Shown piece after piece: positions 10,375-22,488 of a stretch of DNA of 64,000 nt (positions are counted from its first letter, which is position 1; the number at the start of each line of letters is the position of its first letter). The translations under genes were made by a program, and so were the position numbers. Under the pieces are notes generated by a model. That model did no database searches and had not been told where the DNA came from. It saw only the letters and a program-made list of their open reading frames with translations. This DNA is from Tomocerus qinae (lineage: Eukaryota > Arthropoda > Collembola > Entomobryomorpha > Tomoceridae), in NCBI GenBank assembly GCA_020055645.1, contig CM034548.1, positions 50,460,296 to 50,524,295 on the forward strand, written 5' to 3'.

Positions 10375-13300
10375 ACAGCAACCACAAGTATCAATCCAAA
10401 TTCCTAACATATTTACAGCAAAAAATTCTTCGAATGGCCCACAGACAATAAAAATAAAATTAAATGACAAATGGTGTACAGCTACTATTGACTCAGGTGC
10501 AGAAGGTTCTCTTATTTCCCCACAACTTGCCAAAGGACTCCCAATCTATTCGAATACAACATTAAAACTTTCAGCCCTCGGAGGAAATTCACTTTCTGAC
10601 AAAGGTTTTGTTATTCCTATACTTCAAATTGGCAGCGGCACAGTTAAATACCCATTTCTCGTCACTGATGATCTTCCGTTTGATATTCTTCTTGGTATGG
10701 ATTTCATTGAACAATTTAAATTTGATTGTATTAATAGCAAAGGTTATATGCAAGCACATGGCTTCGGAAAAATTAAATTTACCAGTCCACCCTTGAACTA
10801 CATTGACAAGTTACCTCATGAAATCAAAAGCAAAATTTTTCCAGATTGTATTCCCATTAATCAAGTTTATGCCTCCCCCTGACCAAATTGAAGTTATTGA
10901 AGAAGAAGTACCACCATCAGTAAATCTAGTAAAAGTTATGTATCTCAGAGCCAGTACCAAATGTGTTCTACCACCTAGAAGCACAATATATGTTCCAGTG
11001 GAAACAATTAATTTACCCCATGGAATTGAAGTATTAGTAGAACCATGCTATCGTCTACACAAGACAAATAAAATTTTGACTCCAGCAGCAATTTTAAATT
11101 CGACAACAAGACTAATTCCTATTGTCAATCCCACTCCAGTCAAAAGAGTTATTACTGCAAAGACCCGGATTGGAAAATTGAATGTTTATTCCAAAGTTGA
11201 TCTGGAAAACAAGACACCAGTAGATGAAATACTTCCAGAAAAATTCGACATCAACCCTAACACTTCAGTAGAAGACCAAAAAAAACTCCAAATATTATTA
11301 AATAATTACGCAGATATATTCCAGTTAGATGGGCAAAGGATTGGACAAACTTCAAGAGTTCAATGTAAAATTGACACTGGTAATACTCCCCCTATCAAGC
11401 AAAGACCATTTCTTCATTCGGATGCACATCATAAAATTATTCAGAGTCATATAGATGATATGATGAAAAGAGGTATTATTGAAGAATCCGATAGTGAATG
11501 GGCAAGTCCTTGCTTTCTCGTTCCAAAGAAAGACAGTGATGGAAATATCACAGGACAACGTTTTGTGATCGACTTACGAGCTGTTAATCTACATTGCAGA
11601 AAAATGTGTTTTCCATTACCCCGAATAGAGGATGTTCTTCACAGACTAAGAAACTGTAAGTACTTTTCTAAACTTGATCTTGCAAGCGGCTATTGGCAAA
11701 TTATGATGAATCAGACATCCAAAGGAAAAACTTCTTTTGTGACCAGAGACAATCAATATCAATTTAAGGTTATGCCATTTGGTTATGCAAATGGTCCAGC
11801 ATATTTTTGTCGTCTAATGGATGTAGTTTTATCTGGTTTACGCTACGATATTTGTCTTTGTTACCTTGATGACATCGTCATATTTTCAGACACAATTGAA
11901 AGCCATCTGACAAAATTAAACACAGTTTTTCAAAGACTCCGTGAAGAAAATCTTGTGTTAATGCCTTCTAAATGTCATTTTCTACATACAGAACTAAAAA
12001 TACTCGGATTTATAGTGAATGCTGACGGAATTCGCTTGAATTCTTACCAGACTGATGCAGTTACAAAGTTAAGACCTCCTAAAAATGCCAAAGAGACTAG
12101 AAAATTACTTGGTATGTTCTCGTACTTCAGAAAGTTTATCAAAAATTTTGCACAATTAGCAGCCCCGATCCAGAAATTATTATGCAAAAATTCAAATTTT
12201 CATTGGGGACAAAGTCAAGAAGAAGCATTTGAGAAACTAAAAATAGCATTAACTACAGCACCGATTCTTGCTATGTTCGACCCAGAAAAAGAAACTCATC
12301 TTCGAGTTGATTCATCTTCCCATGGTTTTGGAGCCGTTCTCATCCAAATGCATGATGACCAAGGAAACGCAGTTGCTTACATCAGTCGAGGACTTAACAA
12401 ACATGAGAAGAACTATGGCATTACAGAACTAGAGTTATGTGGCCTAACATGGGCAATCGACCATCTACGCTATTACTTACTTGGTGTTCCTTTCAAGATA
12501 TTCACTGATCATCACGCGTTATGTTGGCTATTAAATAACAAAAAGAAGTCAGTCCCTCCAAAGTTCTCCCGTATGCTCGTGACATTATCCGAATTTCAGA
12601 TTCAAGAAATCTTTCACGTATCCGGTCCTAAACATCTAGTTCCTGACTGCTTATCAAGATTTCCGACCCGAGACTTCAACCCAAAACTGGACAACCTGAG
12701 ACAGCTTCCTATTCTACAAGTTGGTACCATTTCAATTGGTAATTTACAAAATGAGGATGATGAAATACGTACTATCCGTGAGGCTTTAATTATGAATCCC
12801 AAATGTAAGTTTTCTGACAAATTTATTTTAAACAATGATATAGTGTACTACAGAAACCGTAATAATAATTCTTACATTATTTATGTACCTAAGAAATTGA
12901 GACTTATGATTTTAAATGAATGTCATGATAATCCTTTATCTGGTTCTCATTTAGGTTTTAGTAAGACTTTAGATAAAATTCGATCTCGTTATTATTGGCC
13001 TAAACTCCGACAGACTGTAAAGGATTACGTGAAAACGTGCCACCCATGTCAGACACGAAAAATTCCTAGAATGAAACGACCTGGCTTACTACAGACTTTT
13101 CCAGTTACAGCAAATGCATTTCATCGTGTACAAATTGACGTGATGGGTCCGTTTCCGCGTAGTTCTCAAGGCAATAAGTATGTTATTACTGCTATTGATT
13201 ATTTAACTAAATGGATTGAATCTAAAGCTGTTAAAAAAGCTACAACTGAAACTATTTCAAAATTTTTAATTGAACAAATAATTTGTAGACACGGTGTTCC

Positions 13301-14071
13301 TAAATATTTACAGTCAGACAGAGGTACTATTTTCTTAAATGAATTATTTTCGTATATAACTAAATTTTTGGGTATTAAACATCAAATAAGTCCGCATATC
13401 ATCCTGAATCTCAAGGAGTTGTAGAACGTAGTCATTCAACATTAACCGATTGTATTTCAATGTATACTAGCAAAAGTCAGAAAGACTGGGATTATTTTCT
13501 AAATCACATTGTATTTGCTATAAACTGTTCAGTGCATGCAACTACCAATTATAGTCCATTTTTCTTGTTATATGGACGCGAAGCTATTTTGCCAATAGAA
13601 TCAATGATTTCTGAAACTAAATATGTCATGCTTGATGATTTAATTAGTAAGGTACAGGATGCAAGACTTATAGCAGCAAAACGAAGTGAAGACATTCATC
13701 GTAAAGTCGCAGACCGAGTTAACGCAGACAGGCGACATGTAAAATACGACATCGGTGATAAAGTCTTAATCCGAAAGTTCGTGAAGCAGAAAGGCAAAAG
13801 TGCTAAGTTATTCCAATATTACTATGGTCCATATACTATTATTAATAAAGTTTCTGATTTGAATTATGTTATAGAATATAAATGTAGAAATAAGATTGTT
13901 AGAGATACTGTTCACGTTGACAAATTGAAAATGTATAATGAAAGAGATGATAATATGTATGTTAACATGAATACTGATAATTTAGATGTAACTTTGCATG
14001 ATTCTAACTCTAATCCAGAAAATGAATGTATTCCTGTTGAACCTAGATATAATTTAAGACGAAGGAAATGA
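10340..14071 (+). pseudogene. pol: pro-pol, copy 1
   Basis: Ty3/gypsy polyprotein. Protease: TIDSGAEGSL active site near 10487. RT: FVIDLRAVN, LDLASGYWQI, and YLDDIVIF (catalytic YxDD) near 11860. RNase H: LRVDSSSHGFGAVL and TDHHALCWLL. Integrase: HHCC finger (HLGFSKT...CHPCQ), then catalytic QIDVMG and SDRG, and AYHPESQG with the third acidic residue after a frame change near 13390. The C-terminus has a GPY/F-type module (YYYGPYTII) and ends at 14071. A private 2-bp deletion near 10877 breaks the frame after the protease; the integrase frameshift is shared with copy 2. No env follows. Confidence 0.9.
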
Positions 14072-14500
14072 TTATGTTAAGTTACAGACTATTATTAAGG
14101 AGACATGACTAATTGATTGATTGACATGTATAATGTATTGTTTTGTGTTATTCCACTGCGGTGAAGAGCTGTAAGCTTATGATTTTGTTAAATGTGTATT
14201 CCTCTTGCGGTAGAAGGACTGAGGTCACACTATGTTAATGTGTAATAATTATTTTTGACTCCATTGCGGTGTAGAGAATTTGTTGAAGTTACCCACTGCG
14301 CGTGGAAGAGCTGTTTAGCTAGGGAAAATGTCATGGTCATGTAGGATGATAGTAAGCTAAAGTTAATTAGATGTAAGTTAGAATATTAAGATAATTTAAT
14401 TAAGGTAGACATAAGATTGGCTCAGAAGCAGGCTTTTCGATATTACACCATATCGGAAAGGCTGGTTCAGGAGACCAAGCCGTTTGAGGCGGCGGGGTAT
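14072..14500 (+). repeat. gypsy 3' non-coding region with four diverged motif copies and PPT, copy 1
   Basis: No coding frame. Four degenerate copies of a CC-x-CTTGCGGTGxAGAGCTG-like motif start at about 14152, 14200, 14260 and 14292. A purine-rich polypurine tract, GAGGCGGCGGGG (14486-14497), lies three bases before the LTR and would prime plus-strand synthesis. Copy 2 has the same region at 20016-20444. Confidence 0.6.
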
Positions 14501-14897
14501 TGTTACGGGTAGAATTAGGTATAGACTTTTAGAAGACAGACTACTGTCTAGTCTTTAGTGTTAACATAAGAATGTGTGACTGTTTGACTTAGTTGATTTC
14601 TTCTAGACTAGCGACTGAATGTATGATTAGCTTGTAAGCATAATCTATCTATTAGCATGTAGACTGTAGACTTAAGTTAAGATTTGTCCAGCACACTAGT
14701 CAGTGCTGGTTGGGATAAGGTATTGGCAGGAACTCTGATTCCCTTGTAATTCGGCTTTCCACTAACTCTAACAAATAAAGAGTTTCCAAACAGATGTACC
14801 TCTCCAAGCGAGTTAACATTATTGCATAGTAAACCATCCCTCATACTCTCACATAACCATATAACAAAACATATATATAACAATAAAACATATAACA
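14501..14897 (+). repeat. Middle LTR, recombinant
   Basis: 397 bp. Its 5' end has the two bases of the right LTR (C and G), while its 3' end has the longer (AT)n run of the left LTR. It serves as 3' LTR of copy 1 and 5' LTR of copy 2. Confidence 0.95.
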
Positions 14898-14982
14898 ATT
14901 GGTGGAGATGACAAATCATTTATAAAGTTTAGTGGAAAACAGTGACCAGTTAAATTACGAAAAACTTAAAAACTCTATCTGA

Positions 14983-16311
14983 ATGAGTGAGCAACCAAGA
15001 CACAGTGCACGAAAAAGATCTCAGAATCCCGAGTTCCCCCAAGGTCTAGAGTTTCCTAAGCGAAGGCGGCAGAGAAAAGAGAGAACGCCAGAATTTAATC
15101 AACAAGAGCCTGTTCCCGAAGAAGAAGACGATCCATTAATCGTAATAAATCTTGAATTATTAGAAAGACATTATTTCTTAAACTTTGTGCTACCACAAAT
15201 AGACCATTTGGAAATCCAAAGACCAATACCAGTTCCAATTATCCCTTGTAACCGTAACCGCACTCAAGCCACAATGAACGCACAAATGCCAAATTACGTT
15301 GGTCAGCTGAGATAAACAGCACTTCGATATTTCATTACTCGTTATGAAACTTGGGCAAATCAACGTCATCTTGGTGACCCGGCAAAAAAAAGACATCTAC
15401 AATTGGCAATACCAAATGAAGTTGCACAACAATGGTTCACGATAAATGCAGTAGACCTCAACGACAATACAATTGCCTGGGATGTATTTTCTCAAAATTT
15501 TCTACAACATTGTCCCATGGAGATGGACGAACATCACATGACAGTTTTCGAAATTTTGAACATAAAGCAACGACCTGACGAAAAAGCTTCAATATTCCTG
15601 CAGCTGATCCGATTCTACTTAACACAACATTGGCCTACACTTGTTGAGTCTTCAGTAGTCGAAGGTATGGTCAAAAACTTAACTGTAAATCTTAGAACTT
15701 ACATTCAAATTCGTGGCATTTCTGCTCGTTATTCAGACCTAGTTGAAATGGTTCAAATCTACGAAGCTCAAAATTCTACAATACAACTCGATAGAGATGT
15801 AACATAAAATGTTCAAACTGTGAGGACACAAAAAGTTGAATCGCCAGAAGTGGAAGATTTGAAAAGAAAAATGACTGAGATGGAGAATCAGCTGAGAGAA
15901 TTGCAAGTAAGTACAGTTCAAGTAGAAGCTACCCAAAAACGCAACAACAATTCTTTTCGTGGTCAAGGAAATTCGTCAAGAGGCCGTCGTGACAATCGTG
16001 ACAACCGGCGTGACAAGTCCAATGTACAATGCTATGGATGCAATAAGTATGGACATTATGAATATGAGTGTTTTTCTTCTCGTCGAAATCGTGGCCGTGG
16101 TCGTACATATTATAATCGTGGTTCACGTCCAGCTCGAGATTTTCGTCGCAACAGAGATGACTATTACTATGAAGATAATTAGGACAGACATTACCAAAAT
16201 GATCGAAGAGATTGCAACCATCGTCAAGAATCTCCCAGACGTCGTAATGACAATGAAGAAGACAGAGGAAGAGACAACCAACAGGGAAACTATCGAAGAC
16301 GGACGGATTGA
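14983..16311 (+). pseudogene. gag: gag, copy 2
   Basis: Same product as copy 1, with the 24-bp (8-residue) segment retained near 15681-15704. The two TAA stops (15313 and 15805) are shared. A private nonsense change, TAC to TAG, at 16180-16182 cuts the frame just after the zinc-knuckle region. The -1 frameshift heptamer is at 16284-16290 and the gag stop at 16309-16311. Confidence 0.85.
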
Positions 16312-19300
16312 TTCGTCCACAGCAACCACAAGTATCAATCCAAATTCCTAACATATTTACAGCAAAAAATTCTTCGAATGGCCCACAGACAATAAAAATA
16401 AAATTAAATGACAAATGGTGTACAGCTACTATTGACTCAGGTGCAGAAGGTTCTCTTATTTCCCCACAACTTGCCAAAGGACTCCCAATCTATTCGAATA
16501 CAACATTAAAACTTTCAGCCCTCGGAGGAAATTCACTTTCTGACAAAGGTTTTGTTATTCCTATACTTCAAATTGGCAGCGGCACAGTTAAATACCCATT
16601 TCTCGTCACTGATGATCTTCCGTTTGATATTCTTCTTGGTATGGATTTCATTGAACAATTTAAATTTGATTGTATTAATAGCAAAGGTTATATGCAAGCA
16701 CATGGCTTCGGAAAAATTAAATTTACCAGTCCACCCTTGAACTACATTGACAAGTTACCTCATGAAATCAAAAGCAAAATTTTTCCAGATTGTATTCCCA
16801 TTAATCAAGTTTATGCCTCTCCCCCTGACCAAATTGAAGTTATTGAAGAAGAAGTACCACCATCAGTAAATCTAGTAAAAGTTATGTATCTCAGAGCCAG
16901 TACCAAATGTGTTCTACCACCTAGAAGCACAATATATGTTCCAGTGGAAACAATTAATTTACCCCATGGAATTGAAGTATTAGTAGAACCATGCTATCGT
17001 CTACACAAGACAAATAAAATTTTGACTCCAGCAGCAATTTTAAATTCGACAACAAGACTAATTCCTATTGTCAATCCCACTCCAGTCAAAAGAGTTATTA
17101 CTGCAAAGACCCGGATTGGAAAATTGAATGTTTATTCCAAAGTTGATCTGGAAAACAAGACACCAGTAGATGAAATACTTCCAGAAAAATTCGACATCAA
17201 CCCTAACACTTCAGTAGAAGACCAAAAAACTCCAAATATTATTAAATAATTACGCAGATATATTCCAGTTAGATGGGCAAAGGATTGGACAAACTTCAAG
17301 AGTTCAATGTAAAATTGACACTGGTAATACTCCCCCTATCAAGCAAAGACCATTTCTTCATTCGGATGCACATCATAAAATTATTCAGAGTCATATAGAT
17401 GATATGATGAAAAGAGGTATTATTGAAGAATCCGATAGTGAATGGGCAAGTCCTTGCTTTCTCGTTCCAAAGAAAGACAGTGATGGAAATATCACAGGAC
17501 AACGTTTTGTGATCGACTTACGAGCTGTTAATCTACATTGCAGAAAAATGTGTTTTCCATTACCCCGAATAGAGGATGTTCTTCACAGACTAAGAAACTG
17601 TAAGTACTTTTCTAAACTTGATCTTGCAAGCGGCTATTGGCAAATTATGATGAATCAGACATCCAAAGGAAAAACTTCTTTTGTGACCAGAGACAATCAA
17701 TATCAATTTAAGGTTATGCCATTTGGTTATGCAAATGGTCCAGCATATTTTTGTCGTCTAATGGATGTAGTTTTATCTGGTTTACGCTACGATATTTGTC
17801 TTTGTTACCTTGATGACATCGTCATATTTTCAGACACAATTGAAAGCCATCTGACAAAATTAAACACAGTTTTTCAAAGACTCCGTGAAGAAAATCTTGT
17901 GTTAATGCCTTCTAAATGTCATTTTCTACATACAGAACTAAAAATACTCGGATTTATAGTGAATGCTGACGGAATTCGCTTGAATTCTTACCAGACTGAT
18001 GCAGTTACAAAGTTAAGACCTCCTAAAAATGCCAAAGAGACTAGAAAATTACTTGGTATGTTCTCGTACTTCAGAAAGTTTATCAAAAATTTTGCACAAT
18101 TAGCAGCCCCGATCCAGAAATTATTATGCAAAAATTCAAATTTTCATTGGGGACAAAGTCAAGAAGAAGCATTTGAGAAACTAAAAATAGCATTAACTAC
18201 AGCACCGATTCTTGCTATGTTCGACCCAGAAAAAGAAACTCATCTTCGAGTTGATTCATCTTCCCATGGTTTTGGAGCCGTTCTCATCCAAATGCATGAT
18301 GACCAAGGAAACGCAGTTGCTTACATCAGTCGAGGACTTAACAAACATGAGAAGAACTATGGCATTACAGAACTAGAGTTATGTGGCCTAACATGGGCAA
18401 TCGACCATCTACGCTATTACTTACTTGGTGTTCCTTTCAAGATATTCACTGATCATCACGCGTTATGTTGGCTATTAAATAACAAAAAGAAGTCAGTCCC
18501 TCCAAAGTTCTCCCGTATGCTCGTGACATTATCCGAATTTCAGATTCAAGAAATCTTTCACGTATCCGGTCCTAAACATCTAGTTCCTGACTGCTTATCA
18601 AGATTTCCGACCCGAGACTTCAACCCAAAACTGGACAACCTGAGACAGCTTCCTATTCTACAAGTTGGTACCATTTCAATTGGTAATTTACAAAATGAGG
18701 ATGATGAAATACGTACTATCCGTGAGGCTTTAATTATGAATCCCAAATGTAAGTTTTCTGACAAATTTATTTTAAACAATGATATAGTGTACTACAGAAA
18801 CCGTAATAATAATTCTTACATTATTTATGTACCTAAGAAATTGAGACTTATGATTTTAAATGAATGTCATGATAATCCTTTATCTGGTTCTCATTTAGGT
18901 TTTAGTAAGACTTTAGATAAAATTCGATCTCGTTATTATTGGCCTAAACTCCGACAGACTGTAAAGGATTACGTGAAAACGTGCCACCCATGTCAGACAC
19001 GAAAAATTCCTAGAATGAAACGACCTGGCTTACTACAGACTTTTCCAGTTACAGCAAATGCATTTCATCGTGTACAAATTGACGTGATGGGTCCGTTTCC
19101 GCGTAGTTCTCAAGGCAATAAGTATGTTATTACTGCTATTGATTATTTAACTAAATGGATTGAATCTAAAGCTGTTAAAAAAGCTACAACTGAAACTATT
19201 TCAAAATTTTTAATTGAACAAATAATTTGTAGACACGGTGTTCCTAAATATTTACAGTCAGACAGAGGTACTATTTTCTTAAATGAATTATTTTCGTATA

Positions 19301-20015
19301 TAACTAAATTTTTGGGTATTAAACATCAAATAAGTCCGCATATCATCCTGAATCTCAAGGAGTTGTAGAACGTAGTCATTCAACATTAACCGATTGTATT
19401 TCAATGTATACTAGCAAAAGTCAGAAAGACTGGGATTATTTTCTAAATCACATTGTATTTGCTATAAACTGTTCAGTGCATGCAACTACCAATTATAGTC
19501 CATTTTTCTTGTTATATGGACGCGAAGCTATTTTGCCAATAGAATCAATGATTTCTGAAACTAAATATGTCATGCTTGATGATTTAATTAGTAAGGTACA
19601 GGATGCAAGACTTATAGCAGCAAAACGAAGTGAAGACATTCATCGTAAAGTCGCAGACCGAGTTAACGCAGACAGGCGACATGTAAAATACGACATCGGT
19701 GATAAAGTCTTAATCCGAAAGTTCGTGAAGCAGAAAGGCAAAAGTGCTAAGTTATTCCAATATTACTATGGTCCATATACTATTATTAATAAAGTTTCTG
19801 ATTTGAATTATGTTATAGAATATAAATGTAGAAATAAGATTGTTAGAGATACTGTTCACGTTGACAAATTGAAAATGTATAATGAAAGAGATGATAATAT
19901 GTATGTTAACATGAATACTGATAATTTAGATGTAACTTTGCATGATTCTAACTCTAATCCAGAAAATGAATGTATTCCTGTTGAACCTAGATATAATTTA
20001 AGACGAAGGAAATGA
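16284..20015 (+). pseudogene. pol: pro-pol, copy 2
   Basis: Protease, RT, RNase H and integrase as in copy 1. Here the junction after the protease is intact, so the first frame runs from the frameshift site to 17249. A private 2-bp loss in an A run (eight A in copy 1, six here, near 17226) breaks the frame just before RT. RT-RNase H-integrase is then open from 17404 or earlier to 19368. The integrase frame change near 19335 is shared with copy 1; the last frame ends at 20015. Confidence 0.9.
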
Positions 20016-20444
20016 TTATGTTAAGTTACAGACTATTATTAAGGAGACATGACTAATTGATTGATTGACATGTATAATGTATTGTTTTGTGTTATTCCAC
20101 TGCGGTGAAGAGCTGTAAGCTTATGATTTTGTTAAATGTGTATTCCTCTTGCGGTAGAAGGACTGAGGTCACACTATGTTAATGTGTAATAATTATTTTT
20201 GACTCCATTGCGGTGTAGAGAATTTGTTGAAGTTACCCACTGCGCGTGGAAGAGCTGTTTAGCTAGGGAAAATGTCATGGTCATGTAGGATGATAGTAAG
20301 CTAAAGTTAATTAGATGTAAGTTAGAATATTAAGATAATTTAATTAAGGTAGACATAAGATTGGCTCAGAAGCAGGCTTTTCGATATTACACCATATCGG
20401 AAAGGCTGGTTCAGGAGACCAAGCCGTTTGAGGCGGCGGGGTAT

Positions 20445-20839
20445 TGTTACGGGTAGAATTAGGTATAGACTTTTAGAAGACAGACTACTGTCTAGTCTTT
20501 AGTGTTAACATAAGAATGTGTGACTGTTTGACTTAGTTGATTTCTTCTAGACTAGCGACTGAATGTATGATTAGCTTGTAAGCATAATCTATCTATTAGC
20601 ATGTAGACTGTAGACTTAAGTTAAGATTTGTCCAGCACACTAGTCAGTGCTGGTTGGGATAAGGTATTGGCAGGAACTCTGATTCCCTTGTAATTCGGCT
20701 TTCCACTAACTCTAACAAATAAAGAGTTTCCAAACAGATGTACCTCTCCAAGCGAGTTAACATTATTGCATAGTAAACCATCCCTCATACTCTCACATAA
20801 CCATATAACAAAACATATATAACAATAAAACATATAACA
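20445..20839 (+). repeat. Right LTR
   Basis: 395 bp, with the same 5' bases as the middle LTR but one AT step fewer near 20815. Followed directly by the right GTGT duplication. Confidence 0.95.
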
Positions 20840-21113
20840 GTGTGAAGGGTGTCATGTCGCCCCTGTGAGAACTAATTTTATGTGTTGCATGATCTGCAAT
20901 ACACCCACCGACGCTGGATTGACACTTCTTGCAGCTCATGCTGAGCATAAAAAGCAGGTAGATGAATTGCGTGAAAAGTTGAAAAAGGAAGATGAAAAGC
21001 TTCGAGAATCTTTACTTCTGTCGAAAAAAAGTGGTCCCTGTTGCTGTGGAAGATGCAATGGAGTGATTTCATTTCCAATTAGTTTTGAAATTTTGAATAA
21101 ATTTTTTTTTTGA
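20840..21113 (+). CDS. Exon 2 of the Cys-rich gene, 3' part
   Basis: It begins with the right target duplication GTGT (20840-20843). From 20844 the frame matches that of 8498-8580 and stays open for 89 codons to TGA at 21111. It has C-x2-C pairs at both ends and a charged helix between them. Read alone it has no ATG before the Cys cluster, which supports it being the second half of a split exon. Confidence 0.65.
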
Positions 21114-21137
21114 ATATTCAAGCGCCCTGTTATTAAC

Positions 21138-21154
21138 CCCGTCCGTAGGACGGG
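21138..21154. other. Small perfect hairpin
   Basis: CCCGTCC-GTA-GGACGGG, a 7-bp stem with a three-base loop, 24 bases after the stop of the Cys-rich gene. Function unknown. Confidence 0.4.
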
Positions 21155-21433
21155 TAACCTTACTCGTTGTATACTGATCCTTCTAGTCTCTTGCACACAC
21201 GCTTCTTTCATTCGTTCGTTACAACGATGCTATTCTCATTCAAAACGTTTTACAATATTATTTGCGCATGTGCTATTCTATTAATATTACAGTACATTAT
21301 TAATAAACTTAACTTGGAACTTAACTTGGAACTAAACTATTACATAAACTATATGGTTTGTTCTTTAAAAAGTCGGAACACTGAGGGAAATGGAACGGAA
21401 GAGAACGGGTTATTCACAAAGAACAAAATTTAT

Positions 21434-22488
21434 CGGGACCTACTGGAGACCCGAAAGCCGAATGCTGTAAACCCGAAAACCGAATACTGAAGAACAAAAG
21501 ACCGAATATTGCGGACCGGAAAAGTGAATACTGCGGACCCGAAAATCGAATACTGTAGACCAGAAAATCTCTCCACCCGACAACGGGAAAATGACCAAAA
21601 ACCCTCAATTTGACCACTCAAGTGGTCAAAACGTCCAAAACCTCCTTTTTAACTATTTGGGGGATCAAAATGTCCGAAACCTCCTCTCAGACTACTTGGG
21701 TGGTCAAAATGTAAAAGACCTCTACTTTGACCATCCAAGTTGTCAAAACGTCCAAAAACTCCCCTCAGACCACTTGGGTGGTCAAAATGTAAAAAAGCTC
21801 CACTTTGACCAACCAAGTGGTCAAAATGTACAAAACTTCCACTTTGACCATCCAAGTGGTCAAAATGTACAAAACCTCCACTTTGACCACTCAAGTGGTC
21901 AAAATGTTCAAAAACCTCCAATTAGACCACCCAAGTAGTCAAATTGTTCAAAACCTCCAAATTGGCCACCCAGGTGGGGAAAATGACCACTTGGGTGGTC
22001 AGATTGGGGGTTTTGGACATTTTAACCACTCAAGCGATCAAAGTGAAGTTTAAAGTGAAGGTGTATTTGACCACCCAAGGGAGCAAATTGGAGGTGTATG
22101 CTGTTTTGACCACTTAGGTGGCCAAATTGGAGGGTTTGGACATCTTTACCATTTGAGTGGTTTAATAGGAGGTTTTGGACATTTTGAATACATGGGTGAT
22201 TTCATTGGAGGTTTTGAACATTTTGACCATTTGGGTAGTCAAATTTGAGATTTTGGACATTTTGACCACCCAACTGGTCAACGTAGAGGTTGTGGACATT
22301 TTGACCACTTGGTTGGTTGCATTAGAGGCTTTGGATATTACTTGGCTTTTTGCTTAAGAGGCTTTGGACATTTTGACCATGTGGGTGGTCAAATTGAGGG
22401 GTTTTGGGCATTTTCTGGTTTTCGGTTGTCCGGGGTTCGAGTGGCGAGATTTTCGGGTCTACAGCATTTGGGTTTCCAGTAGGTCCCT
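21434..22488. mobile_element. Foldback element made of inverted minisatellite arms
   Basis: Ends are inverted repeats: GGGACCTACTGGAGACCCGA on the left and its complement GTAGGTCCC on the right, continuing through CCCGAAAAT and TCTC[TG]CCAC blocks. Between them a degenerate 39-bp minisatellite (tttgaccaNNcaagtggtcaaaatg) runs in plus orientation to about 21980, then flips to minus orientation to about 22420, so the element is one large palindrome. Flanks AAATTTAT and ATATTTAT (7 of 8 matching) may be a target duplication. Open frames here (21591-21938, 21649-21921) are repeat by-products. Confidence 0.7.

Larger units (their letters stand above)
8581..20839 (+). mobile_element. Tandem Ty3/gypsy LTR retrotransposon dimer
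   Basis: Structure: LTR (8581-8977), internal 1 (8978-14500), LTR (14501-14897), internal 2 (14898-20444), LTR (20445-20839). LTRs start TG and end CA. The whole dimer has a single 4-bp duplication, GTGT at 8577-8580 and 20840-20843. Gene order gag, protease, RT, RNase H, integrase places it in Ty3/gypsy; no env-like frame follows integrase. Both copies carry stops and frameshifts, so neither is autonomous. The two internals differ by one 24-bp indel, two 2-bp indels and a few substitutions. Confidence 0.95.
8203..21113 (+). pseudogene. Small Cys-rich (possible zinc-binding) gene, exon 2 split by a gypsy insertion
   Basis: Exon 1 (8203-8401) starts MSSKRKFKSD, is Ser-rich, and ends in FCPKCRLCIQDYY. 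A GT-AG intron (8402-8497, acceptor tttataatttcag) leads to exon 2, whose first part (8498-8580) contains KCARCNYVIE and WSWC. The retrotransposon dimer follows at 8581-20839 with duplication GTGT. After it, with one GTGT removed, the same frame resumes at 20844 (EGCHVAP, then CCMICN), runs through a Lys/Glu-rich probable coiled coil (about 20940-21005) and CCCGRCNG, and stops at 21111-21113. The predicted product is about 183 residues. The C-x2-C pairs plus W-x-W-C resemble a PHD- or treble-clef-like zinc module, but I recognise no family. AATAAA at 21094 overlaps the end. As assembled the gene is disrupted. Confidence 0.7.

Noticed and set aside
9985..10533. 182-codon minus-strand open frame opposite gag (and its twin at 15929-16477)
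   Set aside because: It is antisense to the Arg/Gly-rich nucleocapsid; His/Cys/Asp richness is the complement of that composition.
14072..14500. Envelope gene of an errantivirus-like element after integrase
   Set aside because: No open frame of useful length, signal peptide or membrane segment between integrase and the LTR in either copy.
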